Made by a program: the position numbers and the translations under genes. Positions 9,399-20,540 of a stretch of DNA of 64,000 nucleotides are shown here, one piece after another. The stretch comes from Nansenia antarctica (lineage: Eukaryota; Chordata; Actinopteri; Argentiniformes; Microstomatidae). The notes beneath the pieces were generated by a model. That model did not search any database. It was not told the origin of the DNA and saw nothing but the letters and a program-made list of their open reading frames with translations. Every line of letters starts with the position of its first letter. Position 1 is the first letter of the stretch. The stretch lies in NCBI GenBank assembly GCA_963989245.1, contig OZ022341.1:64156729-64220728 (forward strand), read 5' to 3'.

Positions 9399-12300
9399 CA
9401 GGGGCGGATTTAGGATTGTAGGAGATCCGGGGCTTAGCCCAGAGGGATAATATAATGTGCGCGCGGAGCGCTCCGGAAAAATTTGCCTTCAACCTTCAAC
9501 TTACCACCACCTTAAAGCGGACAAAAGAGACTGGCACTGGAGAACACATATACATTCACACCCTTTAATGAAGCAAACTAATTGTGGTGGTTCTGGGCAC
9601 AGAGGGAGGTCAGCACACGTAGCTCCCCCTGCAGGCCAGAACGCGCCATGTCCCCCACACTAATGCCTTAACTCACTCAAATACAGTCAGCAGCTGGTTG
9701 AAGTGATTTCAGATCACTGATCCAGGGAACATGCCTCACATCCACTGAAAGAAGAACATATAAAACAAAAGGGGTATTAAGACTGACCATATCATGATAT
9801 ATAATATATATAATAACTATATCATGTAAAACAATAAAATAAAATGAATCTTATTCTCTTACAGTACATGTGATCCTGGCTGGCACCTCATAAACTTCAG
9901 ATGTAAAAAACAAACATGAAATGCATCTTATTCTCTTACATGTGATCCTGGCTGGCACCTCTGCTGTCTTTTACTGCTGTGTTCTTCACTCCTTTCTTCT
10001 CACCCTGTTTTCATCTCTTCCTCTAGTTGTATCTCCTCCATTCTTTTCCTCACTGTGTTCTCTCTTCCTCACTCATTATACAGACTTTCAAACTATAACT
10101 ATACAAACTATTAAACATCAACCTTATATCCATTCACGTTTTCTCATTTCTTCTTCAATTTCTTCATTGCACTCCTTTCCAACTGCTATCCCCCCCACCC
10201 CTCTCTCCCATCCCCATCTTTTTTTTCTACTTTTCTTGTGGTGGCAAAATAAGGCTGTGCCGACGTGGCTTTAATTGAGCAAACCTGTCAATAATTTTGT
10301 CAGTTATGGCATCGAGGTTGTTCTTCTCAATTGACATGATTGCCAGGTCATTGAGCCTGTCTTGGCCCATCGTGCTCCTTAGCCATGTGTGCAGACGGCG
10401 TAAGGCGCTGAAGGAGCGTTCACAGCTGCAGCTGCTAACTGGAATTGTCAGGGCCACTTGGAGGACAGCCTTCAGGGTTGGGAACATGTCTCTGTCAAGA
10501 CTCTGGAACACAGTGGCAGGGAATTTATTCTCTTTCTCCAGCGATATCTGGAAGAAACTTCTAGCCACCAGGAGTTCTTCTGGCTTCAGTTTTATTTTGT
10601 AATGCCTAGCAAGGCTTTTGAGAGCATCTTCGGAGAGAAAAGTCGCTGAGGTTGGGTTGCAGGCTTGAATGCCTGACATCAGCTCTGCTCCCACATCTGA
10701 AAACCGATGGGTGAGTTCCTGTATCATCCTGTCCAGGCACGGATAAAAAAGCTGACCTTTGAAATCACCTGGGGTGGTCAGATTGGAGGTTGCTCCACAG
10801 GCTGACTCCACCACAAAACCATCCAATCTTTTTTGTTTCTGCCTGGGACCAACAGGTAGCTGAATGTGATGTTCCTCACATATGGTCATGGCGCTCCTGA
10901 AAACATCTTCAGCCCCAGGGTCTGTGCGGAGATCTGTCAATGTTTTAACATTTGCCATCTTGTACTGCACTGCTCTGCCCAAGTCCAAACTTTCCCCCTG
11001 CAGGTACCGGTGAAGCCCTTCAGTTATCCCGAGGAGTTTGGCAAACATCACCAGCATGTAGACCGTCTTCGGCTTGCAGAGATTTGACAGGATCCCTTGG
11101 GCCGTGGCTGTCTTCATGGTCCTGAGACATGCAAGGATGGCAGGAAGGTTGTTCACAACAGCTTTTACAGACCTCACCTGGCTTGCCCATCGTGTTGTTG
11201 AGAGCTGCACTAGTTCAGATGGCTTTAATCCCAGTTGGTTCTGTATTTCTATGAACTTGTTATGATTAACAAGGGATTTGCTGAAAATTGTATACATGTT
11301 TTCCAGAAGGTCGAAGAATGCGGCAGCTTCCGGTATGGCTTTGCATGTGTGGCACAGGACTAGGTTGAGCTCATAACAGTGCATAACAGTGTACATACAC
11401 TGCTTCAGGGTGTCGCTCTCTGAAGCGGGCCTGGACACCCCCCACTGCTCCACTCATCACTGCTGCTCCATCATATGTTTGTGCAACACACATGAGGTCC
11501 CCTAGTTTGTGAGACTGCAGCACTGCCTCTATTCCATCTGCAATGGACTTCGCATCAAATTTGTCTAGCTTGTGTAGCCCAAGAAAAGCCTCTCTTGGGG
11601 TACCTTCCATTGTGACATAACGAACACAGACTGCCAGCTGCTCTGTGTGGTGATCTCTGGCTTCATCTGCCATCACAGAGTACATCTTGGAGGATGTCAT
11701 TTCTTTTGTGACATTTTCTGTTATTTCTTGTGCAATGCTGGTAATCATTTCGTTTTGGGACGTATGGGAGAGGTAGGTGGCATTTTTAGAAGGTGTATAT
11801 TTTTGGAGAAATGGGTCAAATTGTTTGAGGAGTTTCATGCATTCATGGAAGTTGCCTGGATTCTGGCTAGCCTCCTGCTCATCATGCCCACGGAATGGGA
11901 TGCCTTGCTTCCCTAAAAATGTGGTTACACCCACAATGCGCTGAAGGTATTGGCGCCTCTCCAATATTTCTTCTGCCCTTGCAGTATGCAGCAGCTCAAC
12001 CACATCCCCATGAGTTCCTGTGCTTTTAAAGCTCTGCCAACATGTCATGCTTGACTTGTGGAGGTCAGTTTTCTCATGCTCACGGAAGGAATCCAAAGCC
12101 CTTTTCCAGTTAAAAAGTCCAGAGCTACTGAGGAGAGCATCTTTATGGGTGCGAATATTCTGCCTTCCAAACTGCTGACATGGAAAGCAAAATGCAGAGT
12201 TTCTGGCTACAGAGTACTCCAGCCATTTAAATTGCTCGAACCAGCTCTTATTAAATGCTCTCTGCTGGGTACCAATTTGGCTGAAGGGATACTGGGGGAG

Positions 12301-13587
12301 GCACACCTGCTTAGGGCCACTTCCTTTTGTCCCTAAATCAATAGCAGACAATCCACCTGCTGTCCCTTGTTGCTCTGCTGTCCCTTGCTGCTCCTCCCTA
12401 CATGTAGCTGACTCATCTGTGTGACAAAAATAAAGTCCTCACAGTCAAATCAACTTCAATTTCATGATAGCTCAAATTCACAACAAAAGTTATCTCATGA
12501 CACTTTTCATATAGAGCAGGACTAGAAACATACTCAAACATTACACCTGTAGATTCACACCTGAAACATCTTTTCTTGGTGACCTGGCTGATGCAGCTGT
12601 ATTGGATAGCAGCTGACCTGTATTACAAAATAGACAGTACACACATACACACACACACACACACACACGTCAGTCACCATCATTGATATTTGTATAGAAT
12701 TACATAATTTATGGGCTGAGGCTAGTTATGTTACAGTATGTATATCAGGGCAGACTCTGTGCTCACCACTTATATTGTATTTAGAGTCTTGTCCTGTGTT
12801 ATATGACGATATATTACATGTATTGTTGGCTTGTGTATAGTACTGTGAAATCAAATCCCCCCTGGGACATTAAACAAACTTAGTTAGTTAGCGTTACATC
12901 TTAGGATAGATTTGAGTCATGTTCTGTATACATACATACTACCATAAGGGCATACTTAATGTGGTTACTCCATGTTTACTAGCTGTAACATTAACGTTAC
13001 ATCATTATTTTTCACTTGTTACTCAGTCAACCAGAGTGCAGATATCAAAGACTATCAGCCTGTTATTCACTTTATTTGTATAAGTATTATCCTTTGTTTG
13101 ATTTCTTACCATGTACCGTAACAGTACCTTGCTATGTTTCATTTTCATTATAACATAACGTTATGTTATGATAGCCAGCTAGCATTAGCAAACCGGAAAA
13201 GTAGTGTCAGTGAGTCAGTCACCTTTCTAATAAGATTCACAAACCTGAAACATCATCTATGTCATCACTGCTGGTGACGTCATTGTTGTCAGCTGCTGAT
13301 ACGGCTGCTGCGACAGTTCTTGGCGATTGTTTTTTTGAAAAAAACTTTCGGATATCCATCCTTACACTTTTGTCAGGCACTGATTGAGATCACTTCTTCT
13401 TCAGGGCAGGGCAGGCTACGCAGTACGCAGGCTAATGTAGCGCAGCTGCTGCCTCTCTGTTGGACTCCGGTACTGCACGTTACTCACGTTTTTTTTATTT
13501 TTTTATTTTTTTAAGTAAAACATTCGGGGCTTTTCAGAAAACATCCGGGGCTTGAGCCCAAGTAGCCACCCCCTAGCGCCGCCCCTG
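9399..13587 (-). mobile_element. hAT transposon, 4,189 bp, with 8-bp target duplication
   Basis: Ends are CAGGGGCGG and CCGCCCCTG, a perfect 9-bp terminal inverted repeat. The flanks are TTCGACAA on both sides (9391-9398 and 13588-13595), the 8-bp duplication diagnostic of hAT insertion. The other four array copies show the empty site (for example 32650-32662). The element carries its own transposase on the minus strand (10227-13359). Non-coding parts include a roughly 45-bp tandem duplication (9844-9892 and 9920-9962). Confidence 0.95.
10227..13359 (-). pseudogene. hAT transposase (ZMYM1/TTF zinc-finger type), frameshifted
   Basis: Three exons: 13359-13245 (starts MDIRKFFSKKQSPRT), 12617-12561 and 12416-10227. 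All junctions are phase 1 with GT-AG borders. Order of parts: acidic leader, TTF-type zinc finger (FCFPCQQFG ... HEKTDLHKS), DUF4371-like core with MADEARD and TYDGA, a TTRWASQV segment, and the C-terminal dimerisation region (SCSCERSFSALRRLHTWLR ... RLNDLAIMSIE). Full length would be near 786 residues. A tandem duplication of 10 bp (CATAACAGTG at 11372-11381 and 11382-11391) shifts the frame after VYVHCY, so two overlapping frames are seen. Apart from that it is intact, which fits the recent insertion. Confidence 0.88.
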
Positions 13588-14007
13588 TTCGACAACATAC
13601 AGGACCACGATCTCGTACCCCTGCAGGAGCCCGGCACGTCGGTCTCACAGGACCTCCCTGTGCCCCCGACAGACGGAGAGGCATCAGAACCTTCCTCCTC
13701 ACCAGCCAGTTGTGTGGAACACGACCCCGGGGTCGCCCCAAAGAGGGTGAGAATCCACACCATCTTCAGGAACCCCCTTTACTTCCTGACTGAGCAGTCA
13801 AGCAGTCCGTCCTCCTATGATGGAGAATCCTCCACCACCTCAGAGAAGAAGGCCCTGAGACAGACTGGCTCAGAGGAGGACATGCGGGCGTCTGTTCAGG
13901 ACACCGTCATTCAGCCCAGACCCCCCGCCTCAGACCCTCCTGCACAGCGGGGCGCCTCTACGAGGAGGAGAACCGTCTCCAGGACGCTTTACAAACGGAA
14001 AAGATAG

Positions 14008-14657
14008 AGTAGTAATAATAAAAAGAAACAAAAGAAAGTATAGGGGTCTTGTGATGGCTATCATGTCTTCATGTCTATCAAATTAGCCATCGTCCTGGCA
14101 TGAGTGGGTGTTGGTTCCAACGCACCTGCTGTTTGTAGTTCCTCCGTTTGCAACAAAGACTCTGGACCTTTCCATGAATTGAAGTGGTCTTGAAATCCAA
14201 AGTCCAAACAAAAGTAACAAACGAAAGTAATATATGTTGGTGTGGTGTGGTATGTACGCGTATGTAAATGTTTGTTTGTATGTGTGTCACTTCTGGGTCG
14301 GGCCTATCCCCGATCGGAATTCAAAAGCAAAGTTATCAAACAAAGGTATCAAACAAAAACTTGTATCAAACAAAACTTGTAACAAACAAAACAATCAATA
14401 TTTTCTAATGTGGTGGTGGTGGTTTATCGTGATGGTTGAAAAACTGTGTCGCACCCTCACATGTCAGGACTCATCAAGCCCAAGCAAGGAGAGATCACTT
14501 CCCTATATCAATTATGTCCTTAGATTGGGCGACACCCATTTTCTAAATAAAAGTATTTATGGGCCAAAGTACCACTTTCAAAATACCATTCAAGTGGCTT
14601 TTCATAAATAATAATATAAAGCTTTTTTGGCTCCAACAGATCTTATTGATTTTTTGA
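14008..14657. other. 3' flank of array copy 1
   Basis: Non-coding. Includes a small minisatellite of a 15-bp unit (tatcaaacaaaactt) at about 14334-14395. The matching stretch exists after copy 2 (33072-33740), with one more minisatellite unit. Most of it (about 610 bp) is missing after copies 3-5, where ggggtctt is joined directly to attgattttt. That makes it a marker of array history. Confidence 0.7.
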
Positions 14658-15722
14658 TTACTAAATCAAAATCTAAGTGTCTTTGTAGGACAATCTACTC
14701 TGTATACTGAAATTACACCTAGATTTCGGAAAACAACTACCCATACGCCGAAGAAGAACCATTTTACACCTGCTGTTATGATATTCTATTTTCCTGTACT
14801 GATTTTATACTTTCATAACTAATGATTAATGATAAGTCTATTCTTCTATACTGTATTTTAACTTGTTAATCGAATCCCAAGTCATGGGACTCACAAGCTA
14901 TTCTGATAAAGGACACACTGACCTAGTCATGAGGGAATGGGTTTGAAGATCAAATAACTGGCCAATTAGTGCTTTAGAACGCACGTAGAATTAACTGTAT
15001 AAAAATGTCTGTTCATCCTAAAAATATAACTGTGTGCATATGCTTACTGATTTCTTAAAAACATAACAGAATGTGTGTGTGTCTAACGTTGCGCAAGACT
15101 AGGCTGCTCACACAGGTGGATCACCATGACTAACGGCCGGGGGCCAGAAGAAGAAGATAACACACAGTACACTCGCACACACACCAAAAGGAGTTGAAGG
15201 CCACATAACTAATTAAAACACTTGCTTACTAATCAAATGGTCACAGCTGCAACAGATTTAATGCTGACAATTAAAAAACTACCAGATAGGGGCAGCAGGG
15301 ACAGCCCAGCCCCAAATGTTAAATCAAAATGTATAAAGGCTATGTATCAAGGCGAAACTGGGTTCTTGTCTGGTGAAGCTTCTGCAGTTAACCTATTGAC
15401 AGCTAGCTGATACTGGCCTGTGGAGGTGAAACTAGATGGGACCCCTTTTCCATGGAAATGAACTATTATTGCTTGCTGATGTGCTTGAATAAATGTTCTC
15501 TTAAAGAACAGTGCAGTAGTGGTGCCTAATATTTGATTGGATAATTTTATCTTAAGAAGTTATATCAAGGACGTCTCGTTGAGATTAAACGAACTCGCTT
15601 GTAAGTGACGACTCAATTAACTCAATTCTGGAGAAGTTGATCGCCTTACATTACTAAATCAAAATCTAAGTGTCTTTGTAGGACAATCTAGTCTGTATAC
15701 TGCAATTACACCTAGATTTCGG
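14658..15722. repeat. 72-bp direct repeats flanking about 920 bp
   Basis: The 72-bp sequence ttactaaatcaaaatc...agatttcgg occurs at 14658-14729 and again at 15651-15722 with two visible mismatches. The same pair lies after copy 2 (33741-33812 and 34724-34795) and after copies 3 and 4. The enclosed sequence has no frame with a known domain. It may be a non-autonomous element with short terminal direct repeats or an old tandem duplication. Confidence 0.6.
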
Positions 15723-15761
15723 GAATTGCATTTAGATAATACAGAAAGAAAGGTCCTCTAG

Positions 15762-15855
15762 CCTACAACAACGAGCAGGTTCGTCTCCACCCGGACCTCT
15801 CCGCGGGGGTGCACAAGATGCAACGCGCATATGATGAGGTACGGAATAAACTCAG
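15762..15855 (+). other. Exon-like island, unidentified (after copy 1)
   Basis: After a CTCTAG acceptor-like site an open frame reads NNEQVRLHPDLSAGVHKM and then QRAYDEVRNKLR. It is then cut by the GGCTGTGTTCG element at 15857. The composition looks like real protein, not chance. The same piece recurs at 34835-34928, 47951-48044 and 55687-55780. I do not recognise the gene. It could be a further exon of the array gene or of a neighbour captured in the unit. Confidence 0.35.
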
Positions 15856-16657
15856 AGGCTGTGTTCGAAATGGCATACTAGCATACTGCATACTAGCATA
15901 CTGGCATACTAGCATACTGGCATACTCAATGAGAATATACCGCATACTAGATGCAGCGTTGCCAACTCCTCTGTAATGGAAGTAGCTGTTGGCTCTCCCA
16001 AAAGCAGCTAGAAGTAGCTAGATTACGTAATCAACTAGTTTGCATAATATGCAATTCTGAAAGGCTAAATGAATAAAAAATAGGCTGACCAGGTTTACAA
16101 ACTAACTAAACCCCTCAAAAAAAGTTCGGAAACGCTTTTTTGTTGATTATTCCTCCCCTTTAACACTAGAGCAGCCGTGAGGTGTTAAACAGCACCAGTG
16201 AGTACAAAAAAAAATCTACCTTTGCACTCGATCAAATTTCAGGACCCTCCTTTCATGACTTTTCCTAGATATGTGCGTTCTACTACCCAGCATCTTTACA
16301 TTTTCAAAATCGAGTTAGTATAAAGCGATTTTGCAGTATTTCTGTGTGTGTCTGTGTATTTGCCTTGGGATTCGGCTGCCATCTTTTTCTCCAAGGCTGC
16401 AATTCTCTTTTATATCAGCAGAGGTAGCAAGGGGACACACACTGTGCTCAACCTTCAGGCTTCAGTGCTGAATTAGATACAGTATAAGACTGATAAGTAT
16501 GTAACATAATGTGTTTATATATAGGCTATATATAGCAATAGGGATACATAAGATGTGTATATGTGCAGACAGTTATGAAAATGATAAACTGTACATAGTA
16601 TGTCTCCCAATCCCTTCAGATTTGTTGGAGCTGAGTTTTTTTTTTCACCCAAGTTCC

Positions 16658-18442
16658 ATGCAATAGTGATAAGATATTATGATATGTGTAGCCTATGTAC
16701 AGTTATGAATGATACACTGCACAGTATGTACCTATCAAGCTGTGTGGTATTACATAGGTACCACAGCAAAGTAGTTCATCAACGAATATTATATAACAAA
16801 CGGATATTTATAATATTGTATATAATGTATTTTTTGTATATCACTGTAGACCACGTTGTAGTAGTAGCCAATTGCAGAGTGTATTCATTATTTTGTTTGT
16901 TTGAATCCTCACTGTGTTCATGTTGTGCAGTGAACAAACAATTGTTGGGAGAATAAACTGTCTCTTGCCGTGAAATGTGTACATCAAATAAAATGATGTC
17001 GGCGATGATTATGCCTGTAATCATCAACGATATAACGAACGGATATTTCTGAGTGGGGCAGTCCCAGATATAGTGAAGACAGACAGGAAAGTAAGGAGAA
17101 GAAGGGAGAGAGTATATTGATAATTGATAATAAGATATTGATAATGTATTTCGCTGTCGACCAAAATCGTTTGAAATTACGTGCTTGTGCATTGAATGAC
17201 ACTATGTACAGCGCTGTCAATTTTCATAGGACGGCCAATGTAATGCGTTGTTTTTTTTATTTTGCATTCCTTTATGCAATAGTGATAAGATATTATGATA
17301 TGTGTAGCCTATGTACAATTATGAATGATACACTGCACAGTATGTACCTATCAAGCTGTGTGGTATTACATAGGTACCACAGCAAAGTAGTTCATCAACG
17401 AATATTATATAACAAACGGATATTTATAATATTGTATATAATGTATTTTTTGTATATCACTGTAGACCACGTTGTAGTAGTAGCCAATTGCAGAGTGTAT
17501 TCATTATTTTGTTTGTTTGAATCCTCACTGTGTTCATGTTGTGCAGTGAACAAACAATTGTTGGGAGAATAAACTGTCTCTTGCCGTGAAATGTGTACAT
17601 CAAATAAAATGATGTCGGCGATGATTATGCCTGTAATCATCAACGATATAACGAACGGATATTTCTGAGTGGGGCAGTCCCAGATATAGTGAAGACAGAC
17701 AGGAAAGTAAGGAGAAGAAGGGAGAGAGTATTGACAATTGATAATAAGATATTGATAATGTAGGAATAAGTGTGTTCATATGCAAACATATTCAATGGCA
17801 TGTAATTAGAAGGCAATTGTTTATCACAGATGAATCCTGACAATTGATGGTTGATGCATGGGGGAGGGTCATCTTATTCTCAATGATCTCTTTTTGATCG
17901 TTTCCGATCACCACACAAAGGATGCCAATTCTTTCAACAAGCCCTTCAAACCATCCCCCACCAGAAAGGTTGTACTCAGTTGTACTCAACTCTCTCAACC
18001 ACGGCAGTTTCAACCACGGGAGTTTCTCGCGCCTGTCCCGTTGCAGAGTGTATTCATTATTTTGTTTGTTTGAATCCTCACTGTGTTCATGTTGTGCAGT
18101 GAACAAACAATTGTTGGGAGAATAAACTGTCTCTTGCCGTGAAATGTGTACATCAAATAAAATGATGTCGGCGATGATTATGCCTGTAATCATCAACGAT
18201 ATAACGAACGGATATTTCTGAGTGGGGCAGTCCCAGATATAGTGAAGACAGACAGACAGGAAAGTAAGGAGAAGAAGGGAGAGAGTATATTGACAATTGA
18301 TAATAAGATATTGATAATGTATTTCGCTGTCGACCAAAATCGACAAATTACGTGCTTGTGCATTGAATGACACTATGTACAGCGCTGTCAATTTTCATAG
18401 GACGGCCAATGTAATGCGTTGTTTTTTTGATTTTGCATTCCT
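16658..18442. repeat. Tandem triplication inside the TTAA element (about 616-bp unit)
   Basis: Unit 1 is 16658-17273 and unit 2 starts at 17274. Unit 3 is partial (18042-18442) and is separated from unit 2 by about 280 bp of unrelated sequence. Copies are almost identical, including a long AT-rich stretch and gtcggcgatgattatgcctg. Long frames on either strand here repeat with the unit and have no known domain, so I do not call genes. Confidence 0.85.
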
Positions 18443-18499
18443 TGTTTCGTGGTAAACTAATCTCTTTCTGATCGTCCCGTTCACAAAAACCTAAGGTGA

Positions 18500-19180
18500 A
18501 AATTACTTGGAACTATGTGTGAAAGGGTTGATGGCTCTCCGATCAATGAACAAAGAGATCGGGTTTCCCCCGCTCCACCACGTCCCAACGGTGTGTTTCT
18601 GTAACCATTTTCACCTCCTTGTTGCATAAAACAAATCAAGACTCGCTCCTCTCAGGAGACCACTATTTATAAATAATAATCCACAGATAGGCACAGTCAC
18701 AGTGCTACATGAAAATATCTAGCCACACACCACATATCATAGCTCCGCCCTATATGTATTTATCATCATATTTCTCAATATAAAACGGAGGTACGATATA
18801 TGGCAGATATATGTGTATGGTATATTATGGCAGTTTCTGGCGCCTGTCCCGTTCTGTTGTTCAAAGAATATAATATAAAACGCATCACATGTTTGTCATT
18901 GTGTGAAAATGTTTCTGTAGCGAAGAACCTTGGTTCAATCTGGAGCTGATCAACTCCGGACGGCAATAGCACGTTGTGGGTGCAATTGTGCAAGAATAAC
19001 ACTATTTACAGCGCTGTCTTTTATTGCTATATTTATTACTGTTATATATAAATGTGAACATTACAGATACCTGGTCAACACAGCTTGGGATTCCAAGAAA
19101 ATTACTTGGAACTATGTGTGAAAGGGTTGATGGCTCTCCGATCAATTAACAAAGAGATCGGGTTTCCCCCGCGGTGTGTT
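18500..19180. repeat. 90-bp direct repeat pair in the TTAA element
   Basis: aattacttggaactatgtgt...gggtttcccccg occurs at about 18503-18572 and again at about 19101-19171. The second copy runs straight into the LINE-derived frame. No function is assignable. It shows that the interior of this element is built from repeated blocks. Confidence 0.6.
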
Positions 19181-19249
19181 GCGTGTTCACGCTTCTTGCG
19201 TGACATCGCCCTCCAGCGATCTTTGTGCGTCAGTACACTCTTCTCTATG

Positions 19250-20098
19250 TTAAACTATCATAGTGCTGAAGCACACCACATGCGGGATGACCTGGCCTGG
19301 AAGGACAACACAAAAGGCACCATCAAGAGGGCACAACAGCGGCTATACACCCTGAGATGCCTCAGGAAAGAACACAACAAGCAGGAGATACTGGTGGCCT
19401 TCTACCACGGCGCAGTGGAGAGCATCCTCACCTACGGCATCTCCAACTGGTTCCACAGCTGCACAACAGCGGAGAGAAACGCGCTACAGAGAGTCGTGAG
19501 AACAGCACAGAAGATCACCGGCGCCCCCCTCCCCTCTCTGGAGGAGCTGTACAACACACGCTGTCTCAGGAGGGCCTCCAAGATCTCCAGGGACCCGACC
19601 CACCCTGGGCACGTACACTTTGTCAAGCTGCCCTCGAACAGGAGGTACAGGACCCCGGCCGCTAAGACAAACAGACTGAAGGACTGCTTCTACCACAGGG
19701 CCGTCAAGGCCCTGAACACAGAAACGGCCTAAGTTCTGGGCCCAGGACAGTCCGGACGGATTGTATGGCAGCTAGTGCTGAGGCACAAACATGTACATTT
19801 TCAAGCCTGCAAACTGTGACACTTTAAAATAATGTGAAAAAATACTTTTGTGCAATATGACAACCCTAGTTGACTATCTGTGCAGTATAGTACAGTGGAT
19901 TGTGTACATAACCTTTATTGATGTAAACCAGCTCCTTACCTTCTTGTGATTTTATGCTTTTATGCTTTTTCTAAAATGTGTTTTTTCCCTTTCCTAACAC
20001 CAGGGGAGCCACCCCTCCTAAATTTCGTTGTTTGGTACCTGTACTGTAGCAATGACAAATAAAGTCCATTCCATTCCATTCCATCGCGATGGAATAAG
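19250..20098 (+). pseudogene. LINE (L2/CR1-type) 3' end: RT tail and 3' UTR
   Basis: The frame ending at 19732 encodes the post-polymerase tail typical of Jockey-superfamily LINEs: RAQQRLYTLRCLRKEHNK, FYHGAVESILTYGISNWF, LQRVVRTAQKITGAPLPSLE, SNRRYRTPAAKTNRLKDCF. The catalytic RT and endonuclease parts are absent, as expected for a 5'-truncated insertion. A 3' UTR follows and ends with AATAAAG and a short (ATTCC)n tail at 20059-20095, as in fish L2 elements. It lies inside the TTAA element and is not related in copy number to the array LINE pieces. Confidence 0.8.
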
Positions 20099-20540
20099 GT
20101 CGCGATCCGCGGCGCTCCTAGTGTTAATAATACCAATTGGTATTGTATTTTGTATCGTTGGAAAGCCTGATTAGTCACCTTTACAACGAGGTACAACTTG
20201 TATGGATCATGCATTCGTGGAATGAGCAACAAAGCTAAACGTGTGGGTAGCGGCCCAAACATATTTGCCAAAATCCCCTATATTCATGTATGTGGGATTT
20301 TTTTAGTGTGAAAAATCATTGTTGTGATGGGATATGTTAGATACTCCCCAAATGACCAGAAAAAGTAGCTAGATTTGTCGCTGGGCGCTTTTGACTAGTT
20401 AAGTCGCCAAGTTGGCAACACTGACTCAATGAGTACATACTGCATACTGCATAGTAAATTCATAATAAGTATGCCAATACCAGCCGACTGTTTACACTGC
20501 AGCATGCATACTGCCTCCCAGAATGCATTTCGCACCGGCC

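Larger units (their letters stand above)
6842..14007 (+). pseudogene. FSIP2-like gene, array copy 1, split by an hAT element
   Basis: Nine exons with GT-AG borders: 6842-7003, 7138-7212, 7333-7472, 7600-7678, 7855-7950, 8222-8366, 8488-8532, 8568-8700, and 8820 to 14007. Phases agree throughout. Exons 1-2 carry LFQPTTVFSLNDPKC, SLHDPNLKEYHHQKD and VVCSVKEYN, the conserved N-terminal block of FSIP2, a protein of the sperm-tail fibrous sheath that binds AKAP4-type scaffolds. Exons 3-6 are rich in charged helix and probably coiled coil. The last exon has two repeats of about 90 residues (SQTALDVVTS ... KMDDIVAGF) and a basic C-terminus RTLYKRKR. The initiating exon is absent. Among the five copies only this one keeps exon 8 in frame. 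The last exon is cut by an hAT transposon (9399-13587). A poly(A) signal AATAAA is at 14017-14022. Confidence 0.65.
16164..20123. mobile_element. TTAA-target transposon, 3,960 bp (piggyBac-like ends)
   Basis: Flanked by TTAA on both sides (16160-16163 and 20124-20127), with imperfect terminal inverted repeats starting CACTAG. The sister elements after copies 2-4 show the empty site with a single TTAA (tcccctttaataatacc, for example at 35216). TTAA duplication is diagnostic of the piggyBac class, but I see no piggyBac transposase. Instead the interior holds a roughly 616-bp tandem triplication and the 3' end of an LINE. It is best read as a non-autonomous element that has picked up cargo. Confidence 0.75.
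15954..20423. mobile_element. Middle DNA element with CAGYGTTGCCAAC ends (split)
   Basis: Terminal inverted repeats CAGCGTTGCCAAC (15954) and GTTGGCAACACTG (ends 20423). Without the TTAA insertion it is about 506 bp. Uninterrupted copies of about 537 bp lie at 35019-35555, 48135-48671 and 55871-56407. No coding capacity, so non-autonomous. The superfamily is uncertain because I could not see a clear target duplication. Confidence 0.6.
15857..20540. mobile_element. Outer DNA element with GGCTGTGTTCGAAATG ends
   Basis: Left end GGCTGTGTTCGAAATG, right end the imperfect complement (CATTTCGCACCGGCC at 20526-20540). Inside the ends are short catalogues of GCATACT/GCATACTAG repeats, a common style of small fish transposon. 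It is interrupted by the GTTGCCAAC element, which in turn holds the TTAA element. After copies 2-4 only the left end is present. No transposase of its own is visible. Confidence 0.5.

Noticed and set aside
16779..18391. Long minus-strand frames in the TTAA element
   Set aside because: They recur with the 616-bp tandem unit, are AT-rich and carry no domain; likely chance frames in repeated DNA.
19085..19250. First 55 codons of the frame containing the LINE tail
   Set aside because: This part belongs to the 90-bp repeat block, not the LINE. The fusion is accidental.
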